A stretch of DNA of 64,000 bases from Monodelphis domestica (GCF_027887165.1 NC_077231.1:130234487-130298486); one strand, 5' to 3'; positions 10,505 through 22,600 are shown, numbered from the stretch's first letter. Translations and numbers: made by a program. The notes: generated by a model not told the origin, from the letters alone.

Positions 10505-11257
10505 TGAACGGCTCAGAGACAGATTTTTTAAAAAAACCTTCTATTTAATAAGTTTGTAAAGATTTAAAGGAAAGGTGAAAAGGTTTTAGGTAATTTCCCT
10601 AATACTAAGGGGGTATCTATCTTAACCCACACCCAACTCAAGACTTCTCATGAAGTCTACTTCTGTCTGGGAATTCCCAAACCTACTCTGTCTCCTTATC
10701 TCAATCTTAACCCAATTTCTAATTAAATAAACCTATTTCTAATGTCCTTATAAATAAATATATGTATGCATATATATATATATATATATAATGTCTCCAA
10801 GTATCCTTCTAGTTCATCACTAATGCCAGCCTAGTCAGGGTTGGGCCTGGTCAGCCAGAGATGGCTTTCCCAGCCTAGGTAGGCCCCAAAACCTTGTCTT
10901 CACTCTGCAGGCTCACAGAGATAAAAGAAAAGGTCCTCTTTCTTCTTTCTGTTAATCTTTTCCTCTAGTGACTGCCAAGCTGTCACTTTTTCTCTTCCCA
11001 GACTGTCAATCTGGTATTCCCAAGGTTTCAAAGGAAATTCCCAGAAAGCCAGAAAACCACCAGCCTCTAGAGCCCAATTCAGCTCCCAGAGACCCTGACA
11101 GTTGTAAAAAACAACCCTTATCAGTACCTCAGAATTCCAGCAAGAACTCTGGCTCCAAGTTCTAAGCTAGGCCTAAGACCCTGAGATAGTATCCCTCATT
11201 CTATTCTTAGGCACTAATCTCTTTTAATTAACCCCAAATCTATAATATTCCCAATAA
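10505..11257 (-). mobile_element. Possible ERV LTR, antisense
   Basis: A block from about 'tgaacggctcagag' (10505) to 'cccaataaca' (11257) differs in composition from its flanks. Read on the minus strand it would start TGTTATTGGG, carry purine-rich middle sequence and an ATTAAA or AATAAA type signal. It is split by an AT microsatellite at 10770-10790. No matching flank duplication was found, because the 3' side abuts a second AT run. The LTR call is a pattern judgement. Confidence 0.35.
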
Positions 11258-11258
11258 C

Positions 11259-11296
<38 letters not shown>

Positions 11297-11297
11297 G
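11259..11297. repeat. (AT)n / (ATGT)n microsatellite
   Basis: A perfect AT dinucleotide run at 11259-11284 passes into ATGT repeats. Confidence 0.9.
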
Positions 11298-12615
11298 ATT
11301 TTTTTTTTGGTACAGGTAGGTTCTTTTCTGCTCTCTTTAATCTCTTTGGGATATTGATCTAATAGTGGTAATGCTGAACCAAAGAGTATACTCCGTTTTA
11401 TGACATTTTGGGCATGGTTACAAATTGCACTCCAGAATGGTTGTATTGATTCACAGATCTACCAACAGTGTATTGTGGCCCAATTTTCCCACATCATCTC
11501 CAACATTTATTAATTTCCTATAGCCAATCTGATAGATTTGAGATGGTACATCAAAGTTATTTACATTTCTCTACTTAATAATGATTTGCATTTCTCTACT
11601 TAATAATGATTTGGGCCATTTTTTTTCTTTTGACTAAAGATAGTTTTAATTTCTTCATCTGAAAACTGTCTGTTCATATTCTTTGATCATTTGTCCATTA
11701 GGGAATGCTTCGTATTCCCATAACCTGTCTCAGTTCTCTCTATATTTGAGAAATGAGGTCTTTGTCAGAGATACTTATTGTACAAATTTTTTCCCCTTGT
11801 TTGTTATTTCCCTTCTAATCTTGGTTTTGTTTGTGCAAAATTTTTTTGATTTCAAGTAGTCAACGTTATCTATTTTATGTCTTTTACCATCCTCTAAGTC
11901 TTGTTTGGTCATAAATTTTTCCCTTATCCATAGGTCTGACAGAGAAATTATTTTACGCTCTTCTAATTTTTTAGTGATATAACCCTTTATTTCTAAAACA
12001 TGTATCCATTTATAAAACTTTATCTTGGTACATGACATGAGTTTGTCTATGCCATACTGTTTTCCTCTTTTCCCAGAAGTTTTTGTCAAATAATAAATCC
12101 TTCTTCCAAAAGCTTAGATCTTCAGGGTTTGTCAAACACTAGGTTACTATGGCTGTTTACTATTTACTACATTTTGAGTTCCTCATCTATTGATTTCTGT
12201 GAATCAACTGATTTACTCCTCTATTTCTTACCCAGTACTAGATTGTTTTGTTGTTTGCCACTTTATAATACAGTTTAGGTTGCCTTCCTTCATATTTTTT
12301 TTCCACTAATTCCATTGATATTCATGGCCTTTGTTCTTCCGGATGAATTGTATTACTTTTTTTAGCTCTGTGAAATAATTTTTAGGTAATTTGATTGCTA
12401 TAGCACTGAACACATAAATTAATTTAGATAGAATTGACATTTTTATTATATTGGTTTAGTCTATCCATGAGCGATTAATGTTTTTCCAATTGCTTAGATT
12501 TGACTTTATTTGTATGAAAAGTTTTTTTTAAATTACATTCATATATTTCTTGGTTTGTTTTGGCAGGTAGACTCCCAGGTATTTTATATTGTCTACAGTT
12601 ATTTTATTGTTTTTC

Positions 12616-13075
12616 TTAAACCCTTAATTTATGACTTAGAATCAATACTGTGTATTGGTTCCAAGGCAGGTGAGTGGTAATGTATTAATTAGAATTTTGA
12701 AACCTTGGACTTCATCCCCCAGAAGTCCTTCAGTATTTCCAAGAATTCCTCTTCTCTCTCCACCATGTTGTGTGGTCACATTTGTATATAGTTTAGTGTC
12801 TCCGTCCTATTCTTTCTCTTCTTTATCGAGATAGCAGTCAAGTTAGGCAGGTTTTACTCTAGCTTTTTATTTCAAGTTGTTATTAGTAAATCTTATAAAT
12901 ATAATACTTGAATTATTGTATATTAATTTTAATTCACACAGTAAGGGCTAGGCAATGGGGATTAAATGACTTGACCAGGGTCACACAGCCAGGAATTTTC
13001 TGAGGCCAGATTTGAACCTAGGACCTCCTGTCTCTAGGCCTGGCTCTCTAATCACCGAGTCATCCAACTGCCTCT
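12616..13075 (-). mobile_element. Marsupial SINE, antisense, split by an LTR
   Basis: Antisense SINE text from 'aacccttaatttatgactta' (12619) to 'gcaggtgagtggtaa' (12680) resumes at 'gtaagggctaggcaatgggg' (12941) and runs to 'ccaactgcctct' (13075). The insert between the halves is the LTR at 12681-12940. The SINE itself lies within the antisense L1. Confidence 0.88.
12681..12940 (+). mobile_element. Short solo LTR (260 bp)
   Basis: The insert starts TGTATTAATT and ends ATTCACACA. It splits a SINE exactly after 'gtggtaa' and repeats GTAA on the right (12677-12680 and 12941-12944), a 4-bp duplication. It shares the block 'ggacttca..cccagaagtcc' (near 12708-12729) with the LTR-like element at 26820-27152, so both probably belong to one LTR family. 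No internal retroviral sequence is present. Confidence 0.8.
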
Positions 13076-13421
13076 TCTAAAGTTATTTTAAATGAAATAT
13101 CTTTTTATCTCTTGCTATTGGGATTTATTAGTAGTATAAAGAAATATTGGTGATTTATGTGGGTTTATTACATATCCTGCAACTTTGCTGAAGTTGTTAA
13201 TTGTTTCAATTAGTTTTTTGGTAGATTCTCTAAGAATACTATCATATCATCTGTAAAGAGTGATAGCATTATTTCCTCATTGCCTATTTTAGTCCTTCTA
13301 TTTCTTCTTCTCTTATTGCCATATCTGGCATTTCTAGTACAATATTGAATAGTAGTGGTGATAATGGGCATTCTTGTTTCACCACTGATCTTATTGGGAA
13401 GGCATTCAGTTTATCCACATT

Positions 13422-14337
13422 AAGATAATGCTTGCCTCTTAAAATCAGAGAAATGCAAATCAAAACAACTCTGAGGTATCACCTCACACCTAACAAATTG
13501 GCTAACATGATAGCAAAGGGAAGTAATGAATGCTGGAGGGGATGTGGCAAAGTCGGGACATTAATGCATTGCTGGTGGAGTTGTGAACTGATCCAACCAT
13601 TCTGGAGGGCAATTTGGAACTATGCCCAAAGGGCGCTAAAAGACTATCTACCCTTTGATCCAGCCATAGCACTGCTGGGCTTGTACCCCAAAGAGATAAT
13701 AAGGAAAAAGACATGTACAAGAATATTCATAGCTGCGCTCTTTGTGGTGGCCAAAAATTGGAAAATGAGGGGATGCCCTTCAATTGGGGAATGGCTGAAC
13801 AAATTGTGGTATATGTTGGTGATGGAATACTATTGTGCTCAAAGGAATAATGAACTGGAGGAATTCCATGGAGACTGGAACAACCTCCAGGAATTGATGC
13901 AGAGTGAGAGGAGCAGAACCAGGAAAACACTGTAGACAGAGACTGATACACTGTGGTACAATCGAACGTAATGGAATTCTCCATTAGTGGCAATGCAATG
14001 ATCCTGAACAACCCAGAGGGATCTATGAGAAAAAACACTATCACCATACAAAAGGAAAAACTGTGAGAGTAGAAACAGTAAAGAAAAACAACTGCTTGAA
14101 TACATGGGTGGAGGGGATATGATTGGGGATGTAGACCCTAAATGAACAGCTTAGTGCAAATATCAATAATACATAGAAATAGGTTTTAATCAAGGACACA
14201 TGTAAAACCCAGTGAAATTGCATGTTGGCTACCAGAGGGTGTGGAAGGAGGGGAGGGAAAGAACATGACTCTTGTAACCAAGGAAAAATATTCTAAATTG
14301 ACTAATTAAATAAAAATGTTTGAAAAGATAATGCTTG
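13422..14337 (+). mobile_element. L1 LINE 3' end, sense, with target-site duplication
   Basis: A frame from 13432 to 13932 encodes 167 residues of the ORF2 carboxy end, with the cysteine-rich [30 protein letters not shown] and [10 protein letters not shown] segments. The 3' UTR follows, with the tail 'ctaattaaataaaaatg' near 14302. The 13-bp word aagataatgcttg flanks it at 13422-13434 and 14325-14337. It lies in the opposite orientation to the old L1 it interrupts. It is 5'-truncated, without reverse transcriptase or endonuclease. Confidence 0.9.
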
Positions 14338-14602
14338 GAATTGTTTTTAGATCGATTCTAGTTATCATTTTGAGGAATGTTCCATTTATCCAATATACTC
14401 TAGTGTTTTTCATATAAATGGGTGTTGTATTTTGCCAAAAGTTGTTTTTTTTTTTGCATCTATTGAGATGACCACATGGTTTCTGTTGGTTTTGTAGTTG
14501 ATATTATCAATTATGTTGATAGTTTTCCTAATATTGATCTCTCCCTGCATTCCTGGTATAAAAGCTTCCTGGTCATCATATATGATCTCCAACTTATTGC
14601 TT

Positions 14603-15520
14603 AGAACACAGTGCCAATGTTTAATTTGAGTGTAAGAAAAACAGGAAGAATGAAAAGATGAGCTAGCACTCTTAAATCACTAGAGCATGTTCAGCACCAA
14701 CATTATAATTAACTCAGTGGAACCCTAGTAGCCTGAAGGAGTTAAAACAATTTTCAACAAGTTACTACCTTACTTCCAGGATCTACTTTAAGCACTAGGC
14801 AAAGCTATGTTATCCATGAGTTTATCTAGGATCAGACTTATAGTGCATTGGGTCATCTTTAATGTTACTGAGATGTAAAGCTTTGCAGAGAAGGTAGATT
14901 GCTCATAGAAGTCCCCAACTTTGCTTCTTCATATCATGATTCTAACGCTTCCTTGAGGCTTCTCTGAGCACCAAGTTAATTGGCATGGCCTGATGTGAAA
15001 ACAAAAAGGACAAAAGCATTTTCCTTTGCTCCAAAAGGAATCAGTGGAAAGCACTGACCAAAAATGACACACTACTTGCAACCTGAGGAAACTAAGTCAA
15101 CAAAATTTAATCAGCCTGACCATTAGTGAAGATTGGGAATCCTACATTGGGAGAGGTGAGTATAGAAGCATGTGTCTTTTTGTGACATCAAGGTAAGGTT
15201 GTGAACCTGATTAACAAAAGAGCTGGAAATGTGTTGACTAGCTCTGAAGTAAGTTGAACTGGACTGGGTCCCTTTAAAAGAACTGTAATGTTTTGCAGAG
15301 AAGTAGTGATGACAGTGGCTGCAGTCCTTGGAAATAGATAGCAACTTCAGAGGCAATGGCAATGTAGAATGGTGATGGAGGCTCTAAGTTTTGAGAGCAT
15401 CAAGAGATTAGACTGTGGTCAGGTGAAAGAGAGGGGAGAGAGGGAGTAAGGGAGGGGGAGACCTCTTTGATGGAGGATCTGGAGAGGGTGAAATGGAGTG
15501 ACCTAAAGATGAGAGGAGCT
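14603..15520. other. Intergenic DNA, nothing recognised
   Basis: No gene, RNA or clear repeat was seen. Weak purine-rich text lies near 15410-15500. Confidence 0.45.
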
Positions 15521-15524
15521 AAAA

Positions 15525-15640
15525 CCAAAGAGTAATGAGGCAAGTCTCTATGCCTCAATGATTTCATCTGTAACATGAGGGGATTGGACTGGAATTCTTT
15601 TAAGGTTCTTTCCATCTTTAAATCTCAGATCCTATGATCC
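15525..15640 (+). mobile_element. CORE-SINE 3' part
   Basis: The ordered phrases 'gcctcaatgatttcatctgt', 'ggggattggactgga' and 'ctcagatcctatgatcc' are the 3' half of the MIR/MAR-type SINE family also seen at 17637-17810. Confidence 0.6.
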
Positions 15641-15835
15641 ATGATGAAAAGGAACAAAAACAGACTTGGGATTCTGTGGCCCATGTGGATTACACATGTC
15701 TCAGAGAAGGAAAGTTAACTTTCTAGTAATGTTTTTCCTTACCTTAGGGCACCCTTACCTCTAGGGTGATGCTGTAAATCTGGACAGACTCACCAGAAGC
15801 TCACCATAAGGGTAAGTTTCTTTCTTTTCAGAAGA

Positions 15836-16022
15836 AAAAATATTTTTATTTTTTCTAATTATATGTAAAACAATTTAAACTTTTTTAAATTTTTAATTCT
15901 GAATTTCCTCCCCTTCCTCCTTTCCCTCTCCCCTTTTTGAGGAGGCAAACAATCTATACAGCTTATATGTGTATAGTCAAGAAAACATATTTCCTTATTA
16001 TTTCATGCTATGAAGGAAAATA
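15836..16022 (-). mobile_element. L1 3' UTR fragment, antisense
   Basis: The text runs 'ttatttttattttttctaat', 'atgtaaaacaatttaaac', a C/T-rich stretch, 'gaggcaaacaatctatacag' and 'aaaacatatttccttatt'. It is the reverse complement of a marsupial L1 3' UTR (compare 455-650). Confidence 0.7.
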
Positions 16023-16284
16023 CAGAAAGAGTGGGTTTCTTGACTCACTAGTTACTTCTAGTTATTTTCCTAGAAAGAGGGGAAGGGGGAATGTTGTGTG
16101 CTCAGAATGATTATTGAGAAGTCCTTGAGATTGAACTCAGTCTATATAGACCCAGAGTTTACTTAACAGATCATTGATTACATCACTTAATATTATCTCC
16201 ATTTACTTGGTTTGGGGCATGGGATGAGGAAGAAGGAAAGAGAATTATTTTGAATCATGAGTAACTAAAGTTATTCAAAATGAG

Positions 16285-16555
16285 GGATTAAACTTGTTCT
16301 GCTTATCCCCAGAGAGTAGAACTAGAAATAGTAGGTAAAAGTTGCCAAAAGATAGATTTAGTCTTGATGGAATGAGAAACTTCCTAACAATTAGAGCTAT
16401 TCCAAAATGAAATGCGCTGTCACTTCTCAGAGTCCTCAATCAAGGTTGAATGACCACACTTTAGGTATGTTATCCTGAGTACTATTGTTCAAGTATAGGT
16501 TGGACTAACTGGCTGCTGAGGTTACTAGCTCTGAGATTCAATCACACTGTGGGGA
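16285..16555 (+). mobile_element. CR1/L3-type LINE 3' end
   Basis: The ordered phrases 'gagaaacttcctaacaatta', 'tgaatgaccacacttta', 'ggttggactaactggctgct' and 'tagctctgagattcaatc' match the 3' end of the ancient CR1/L3 LINEs of mammals. No open frame remains. Confidence 0.55.
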
Positions 16556-16984
16556 GAAAAAAAAAACACAAGAGAAATGTTATAATGTTATAATGGTCCA
16601 AAAAGCCTGAATTTTCAGGCTTTCAAAATTCCTATTCCAGTAGCTTTAAATTCTTGCCTAAATATCATTTCTGAAAGTAAAAGACTCATTTTCACCAGCT
16701 TTAAAAATACTCTTTGTATCCTTAAAGTGCTTTTAAGCTTATATCTTACTGTATTTTTAAACCAATAATGAGTTTTGTATCAAATGTAAAACAGAACTAA
16801 ATCATCCCCTTTTAGGACTGCCAAGTAATCACTATCTTAATTACAATAATCTAGTAAAGTAGATAAGAGACTAATATGATGTCTTTTTTTTTCTAGGTCA
16901 GACCTATGGTTTCATTGGTACAGACAACTCCTCACAAGAAAACTTCCTGTACTGGTACAGATTTGCAATTTGTAGGCTTAAAGT

Positions 16985-17105
16985 ATTTCTTGGGGGCATT
17001 GCGATAAAATAACTTGTCATGGGTCACACAGTCAGTATATGTTTGACTTAAATCCAAGTCTTTCTGACTCTGGTTCTCTATCCACTAAGCAAAACTGCTT
17101 CCTGT
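16985..17105 (-). mobile_element. SINE fragment, antisense
   Basis: 'gtcatgggtcacacagtcag' and 'tctctatccactaagcaaaa' are decayed antisense SINE core and head. Confidence 0.6.
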
Positions 17106-17636
17106 GTTCATTTTATACAATGTAAATTCATAATAGTATAAAAATTGGTATTTGTGATATTTTTTCAATGAACCATATGAAACCATGACTATCAAAGACC
17201 TGTGGGCCCATTAACATACCTGAGTCTCTATGTTCAAAGATTGCTACTCTGATGTGACATTTCCCTGAATATAAAAAACTGCTAGAAAATTGTTGGGAAA
17301 TCAGTTTTGAAATTTTCAAGGAATTTCCCTGAGAAAATCTATGGTTAGTCAGACAGGAATATGCGGCATCTTGCTATAGACAAGTCCTGACCTGCTTTGC
17401 TAGAGGAAAGTAAGCTGATCACAATGTATCTGGACAGTTGTGAAATCCTGAAATGATGAGGAGGAAAAGATTCTTTCTTAGTCTGCAAGTGGTCTTCAGT
17501 TTTTAGAAGCAAAGGATTTGATTTTTAAAAGCAAGAGGCTCACTTATAGCATTTAATAAACTGATATGTTTTGGCTATAAATTCTATGAGTTGACTGTAA
17601 AAAGATACTGCCTTGCAAATCAAGTGAGGCAATGTA

Positions 17637-17810
17637 GTAGAATGGAGAAGACAGATTTGGAGTTGGAGGATCTGATTCAATTCTCATCTCTGCCACCTAC
17701 TACCTGTGGGACCCTATACTTAACCTCTTAGACTTACCATCCTTTATAAAATGAGAAAATTGAACTCGGGCTCTAAGGTCCCTTCTCACTCTAATATCAA
17801 TTCTGAATCT
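17637..17810 (+). mobile_element. CORE-SINE (MAR1/MIR group), sense
   Basis: The order is head-like 'agaatggagaagacagattt', 'tggaggatctgattcaattc', 'gtgggaccctatacttaacc', 'tataaaatgagaaaattgaa' and 'aaggtcccttctcactct'. This matches the MIR/MAR CORE-SINE layout. Confidence 0.65.
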
Positions 17811-19070
17811 ATTACCTTCATTTTACCAAGTTTCTTCATTCTATGAGAAATGATTCAATTAAAAGTTTAAATCATTACTGTTCTTCCAGACTTCAAGAAC
17901 CTACAATTTCACTGATGTGCATTCTCCTTTCACAGAGCCATATTATAACCCCTCTTTAACTTAACAGATGGTCTTCAAGAGTTGCTTGGGCAGAAAAATT
18001 CATCACCCTGCAGCCAGATTAGTTCAGAACCCCTGTGAATTTAGCTAGGGGGGTCCTCAGGCAACAGACAAGCAAAAAAAGCAGACCATCTCCAGGTCAT
18101 TATTCCAAGATTTTGAAGTTTAGTAGGTTCTGACAGAAATTATGGCTGGCTTGCATACTCTCAACAAATCACACCATAACAAAACATCAAGGCAGGACTT
18201 TAGTGTTCTTTAATATCTCTCCCTCAAGCTACCTAGACAGTATTGATGGAGGCGAGCAGTGGAGTGTTTTCCCCATAGCAGTATTACACCTAAAAGAGGC
18301 ACCTATTTCTAGAGAAAACAGTTAGTTTCTGATTTATACATCACCTTGCATCTTCAGCATTTGAGCCTATATTATGTTAAAGAGAGAATTACTGTTTAAG
18401 ATAATTAGGGACCTGACCATGGCTTACTAGATCTCATGCTAACAAAGATCCTCTATCTATCTGTGAAATGTTTATTACCAAAGATCTTATTTCCTAATAT
18501 CTTTACATTTAAGCTGACAATACTTTTTCTCTGCATCTTGTTCCTTCCATCCTTAGCTCTCGCCTCCCATTCCTGACTTCACACTCAGAGACACTGAAAG
18601 CCACTGAGCTGAGGTTGCAAAGGGCAGAGAGGTACAAGGTAGAGAATAAATACTTTGCCAGGATAGTTTAGGTAGGGAAACATTGTAATATTGGCTGCTT
18701 TCTTCTATTTTCTGCTGCTTGATTCTCTTCATGCCATGCTGGGAAGGAAGGAGAGTGGGGAGTGAAGAGGAGAAAGTTGTGGTAGGAAATATGCTAGTGT
18801 GGAAGGAATAGGGTTCTAGGCATAGTAAAGAAGGGAGGTAATTTGAAAGATGGAGCAATATCAGAGTTTCAGATGTGATCCCCTTCAGAAAGTTTTGCCA
18901 TTTTTATTCTTCCCTTTCAGTACTCTTTTACCTTAAATTGTTGCTGGGCCCACAAGAGCTGGGGTACCACATTATTTGCAGTTTGGTATGCAGTGATGCA
19001 GTTTGCACACAGTTCAATTCTGAGGGAGTCAGTCTTTAATTAGGGGGATTAGCCGTCATCATTTGGGGGA
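17811..19070. other. Intergenic DNA, nothing recognised
   Basis: About 1.25 kb without recognisable gene or repeat. A minus-strand open frame at 18858-18556 lacks domains or splice signals. Confidence 0.45.
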
Positions 19071-19079
19071 ACCACTCTC

Positions 19080-20815
19080 TCCAACGCTACCAATGATCTC
19101 TTAATTACTAAATCTAATGAACTTTTCTCAGTTCTCATTCTTCTTAACCTCTCTGCATCCTTCAACACTTGGTCACCATCTTCTCTTACATACTCTCTCT
19201 TCTCTGGGTTTTTAGGTCACCTGTTATTTTCTGATGACTCTTTTGTTGAATCTTCCTCTAAGACATACCCACTAAGTAGGGATATACCCCATAGATCTGT
19301 CCTGGGTCAGGGTGGGATATTAAGCATTCTGCAACCCGATATAAATGCCAGTTATCCTCCTCTTCATCATCCAGCTATCAGACCTCCAGCCTAGGTGATG
19401 ACTTCATTCTGGGAGCCTTTTACTGCACTCTTGCTAAGCTTAAGCCATAGTTATAGAGCAGTACAGGTGTGTGCAGGTAAATGTTTAACTCTGGCTCTGG
19501 AGGGAAAAAGTATTCTCATACTTTTAAGTTTAACCTTTATTATTAATACTCTTTTAAGTCTAGATAATCAACAAAACAATAAATCAAGCCCTGATGTGTA
19601 GCGATTGCTGATTTCTGAGGTGTAAATGTTTGCACTGAAAATTTAATAGCAGAAAGTCCCCAAGAGCTGGCTCTAGAATATTTTTCTCTTCTCCCTCTAT
19701 GCTATCCCTCTTGAAGATCTCAGTTCCTGTGGTTTCAATGATCATTTCTATGCAGATGATTTTCAAGTCTGTTTCTCCAGTCCTAACTCCTCTCCTACCT
19801 CCAGTATCATATCATCAACTACCTACTGGATGTTTTGAATTGGATGTCTCATTGATATCTCCTATTCAACATGTTGAGGGGTGGAGTGGGACCAAGATGG
19901 TGATTTAGTAGCAGTAAAAGCATGGATCCTCTCTGAGAATCCTCTCAAACCAACCTCAGATTCAATATTCTGAAACAGACCTAATTATCATTCCTCTCAA
20001 ACTCTCCTCTGCTCCCAGCTTTCTTGTGACTATCCAGGGCACCATCATCCTTCCAGTCAACTAGGCTCTACTTCTCTCTCACACTCATCCCACATGCCAA
20101 ATCTATTGCTAAGTCTGGTTGCTTCCAACCTCACAAAATATTTCCCTTCTCTTTACGTACACAGTTGCCATACCCTAGTTTAACCCTTCTATCACCTCTC
20201 ACCTGGGCTATTGGAATAACCTATTGATTGGTTTCTGCCTCATGTCTCTCCCAACTCCAATATATTCTTCACTCAGTTGACAAAAGCCCATGTCTGATCA
20301 GGTTACTCTTGTCGATAAATTCCAATGGCTTTCTAGGATCAAATATTAAATCCTCTTTGTCTTTTAAAGTGCTTTTATCCCTTATTACTTTTCCAGACTT
20401 TTTTGCACCTTATTCCCTTCCATATACTTTATAATCCAACAGCAGTAACTTTCTTGCTTTTTCCTTGCACTTGATGGTCTTTTCTAAATCTGTGCTTTTT
20501 TCACTGGTCATCCACAATGCCAAGAATATTCTTCTTTCTTTTGACTTCCCTGGCTTCTTTTAAGACTCTACTCAAAAATCTACCTTCTGCCAAAGTTTCT
20601 TCCCTCCCTCTTTCCCACCTCTGCCTTCCCCCTGAGATTACCTTCCATCTACACTGTCTGTACACAGTTATTTGTATATTGTCTCCCCCTCCCCCCAACC
20701 CCAATTGGAATATGAGATCCTTAAAAGGAGAGTTTGGCTTTCTCCTTATCCTGGTACTTATCATAGCCCATACTAAGTGCCTATTAAATTCTTGGTGAAT
20801 GAGTGAATCTGTGGT
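19080..20815 (+). mobile_element. L2 LINE, decayed, sense
   Basis: The early part (19085-19430) reads like L2 reverse transcriptase with broken frames ('cttcaacacttggtcaccat', 'cccatagatctgtcctgggt'). After an intruding repeat (about 19440-19665), RT text resumes ('ttctatgcagatgattttca', 19745). The distal region and 3' UTR follow, to the terminal 'taagtgcctattaaattctt' near 20775-20795. All frames are disrupted. L2 is ancient and long inactive in mammals. Confidence 0.75.
19440..19665. repeat. Unidentified dispersed repeat, copy 1
   Basis: This interrupts the L2. It shares ordered phrases with 22311-22600: 'aatgtttaac', 'aatcaacaaaacaat', 'ttgctgatttctgaggtgta' and 'gcactgaaaattta'. I do not recognise the family. 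A DNA transposon or SINE is possible. Confidence 0.5.
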
Positions 20816-21905
20816 GCCCAAGGGAAAACTGCTTTTTAACAATTGGCAATATGGCTGAAATATAAGGCCTTCTCCAAAAGTCTTGGGGGTGGCGGGGAGA
20901 GGGGAGAATTTAAAAAGGCTTTCAATATAGGTACTCAATAAAAGACATATTACAAATCAGATATAGGGCAGGTCATTTATTCCTATCCCTAAAAAGGAAG
21001 CTAAACAATAAAAGAATCACTTACATTCATTAACACAGTAAATTTATAACTATTGTTAAAAACCACAGAAATGGGGGCAGCTCAGTGGATTGAGAGTCAG
21101 GATTTCATCAAAACATGACCACTTTGTAGAACTGCTGATTAGGTAGTTTTCATTTCCACACAGCTCTGCATTCTACTCCAAATCTAAACCTCCCCTGAGT
21201 TTCCAGCTCATCTGCTTCTGTTATCAAGCATTTCTAATACTATCATAATCTCATTTTGCCCTAAAAGTCTAGAACTTTAGTGGTCACAGAGCCACTTCCA
21301 ATTAGGGCAGATCCACTTCAGGATAAGGTAGCCAAGTACTCCAGTGCAAGCTCAACTAGCTGTGGTCTCCCTCACCAGCTGCCACATGAGTAACATTACT
21401 CTGATTCTCCTTTCTTGCCCTTAATCAGAGCCACATGATGTCACCTGGAGAATCAGAGACAAAAAATTGCTTCAAGGCAAAGCTCTTCTCTTCGGATATA
21501 TCCTCTCTTTTCCTTCTGCTGTCATGGGGCCACTCCAAATTTTCCAAAGTATCCTAAAGTACAAAAGCCTTTCAATGCAAGGTCTCCAATGGCTAGAAAC
21601 AGCCCCTAAACCTCCTCTGGGGTCTTTTAGGTCTAGAGAGGGTAGATCTATTGGAGGTAAAAATAAATGGCCTCCCATGTATGTACTTTACTTCCCAAGT
21701 CTGCAAATAGATTATCCAACCTTAGTGTAAAATCAAAAGATAATTGGATTATGAATAATTTCTTTTGTCTAAACTAGCAGCAGTGGTGGTATCTACAACG
21801 TAATATTTACTATGACCAATAGTCCTATTCAACATTCAGTGAATTTCCAGGAGTAAAGAACCAACTAATGTTACAATCCACCTACACATATTTCTGTTCT
21901 TATTA
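20816..21905. other. Intergenic DNA; one SINE head fragment
   Basis: A 30-bp sense SINE head lies at about 21074-21105 ('gggggcagctcagtggattg') and then breaks off. Nothing else is recognised. Confidence 0.45.
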
Positions 21906-21907
21906 AA

Positions 21908-22080
21908 GAGATTATAGCATAAAGGAAGGCACATTGGATTTGGATTCTACAGAGCTGTGTCCAAGTTCCAGCTCCACCAATAGTGCTTGGGTGACCTTGG
22001 ATCAATACAGAGCCTGCTCCTTCTTGGACCCCCTTTTTCAGTTTCAGTTCCCCATCCATAAGCTAAAGTTAACAATACTT
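21908..22080 (+). mobile_element. CORE-SINE, sense
   Basis: The ordered phrases 'ggcacattggatttggattc', 'gggtgaccttggatcaata', 'cagttccccatccataagct' and 'aacaatacttgtact' follow the MIR/MAR layout, well decayed. Confidence 0.5.
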
Positions 22081-22106
22081 GTACTATATCAAAAGCAATG
22101 GCATAC

Positions 22107-22317
22107 TGGCCAATGTTTTTTTTGTTTGTTTTAAACCCTTACTTCCATCTTGGAGTCAATATTGGCTCCAAGGCAGAAGATTGGTAAGGGCTAGGCAATG
22201 GAGGTTAAGTGACTTTCCCAGGGTCACACAGCTGGGAAGTATCTGAGGCAGGACCTCCCATCTCTAGGCCTGGCTCTCCATTCACTGAGCCACCCAGCTG
22301 GCCCCTGGTCAATGTTT
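22107..22317 (-). mobile_element. Marsupial SINE, antisense, with target-site duplication
   Basis: The body (22119-22305) runs from a T-rich tail through 'aaacccttacttccatcttg', 'gtaagggctaggcaatgg', 'cccagggtcacacagctggg' to 'gagccacccagctggcccc'. It is flanked by tggccaatgttt (22107-22118) and tggtcaatgttt (22306-22317), 11 of 12 matching. Confidence 0.92.
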
Positions 22318-22600
22318 AACAGTTCACTCTCAAGGAAAATAAATGTATCCACTACCCACTTTAACTTTACTCTTATCAACATGGAATCTAGAAACCCTAA
22401 AACTTGGGCTTCATCAGATCTTACTAGGCTACAAGTTTGGGGGTTTCTAGATTCCACTTTGAGTTCTGCATTAATAGAATTTTCTCCATAACTTTCTTAA
22501 ATCTTAACAATCAACAAAACAATCAATTCAACCTCCAATTTGTATTACTAACTGATTTCCAAGGTATAAATGCTCACATTGAAAATAGTATAATCTTCTC
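22311..22600. repeat. Unidentified dispersed repeat, copy 2
   Basis: Partner of 19440-19665 with the same ordered phrases ('aatcaacaaaacaatcaatt', 'actgatttccaaggtataaa', 'tcacattgaaaata'). A stretch in the middle (about 22370-22460) has a mirrored phrase, 'atggaatctagaaaccc' against 'gggtttctagattccac', a short inverted repeat absent from copy 1. Confidence 0.45.

Larger units (their letters stand above)
11300..14602 (-). mobile_element. L1 LINE ORF2 region, antisense, host of nested insertions
   Basis: The minus strand reads L1 ORF2 from about 14602 down to 11300. At 13080-13420 it has reverse-transcriptase-proximal text (phrases such as 'cctgcaactttgctgaag'). At 12089-11778 it has a 104-residue frame with FMTKQDLEDGKRHKIDNVDY, the L1 ORF2 post-RT region. 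Near 11490-11510 is a degenerate cysteine-rich segment. Stops and shifts are many, so it is old. The element is interrupted by a SINE at 12616-13075 (itself split by an LTR) and by a sense L1 3' end at 13435-14324. Removing these restores a continuous antisense L1. Confidence 0.85.
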
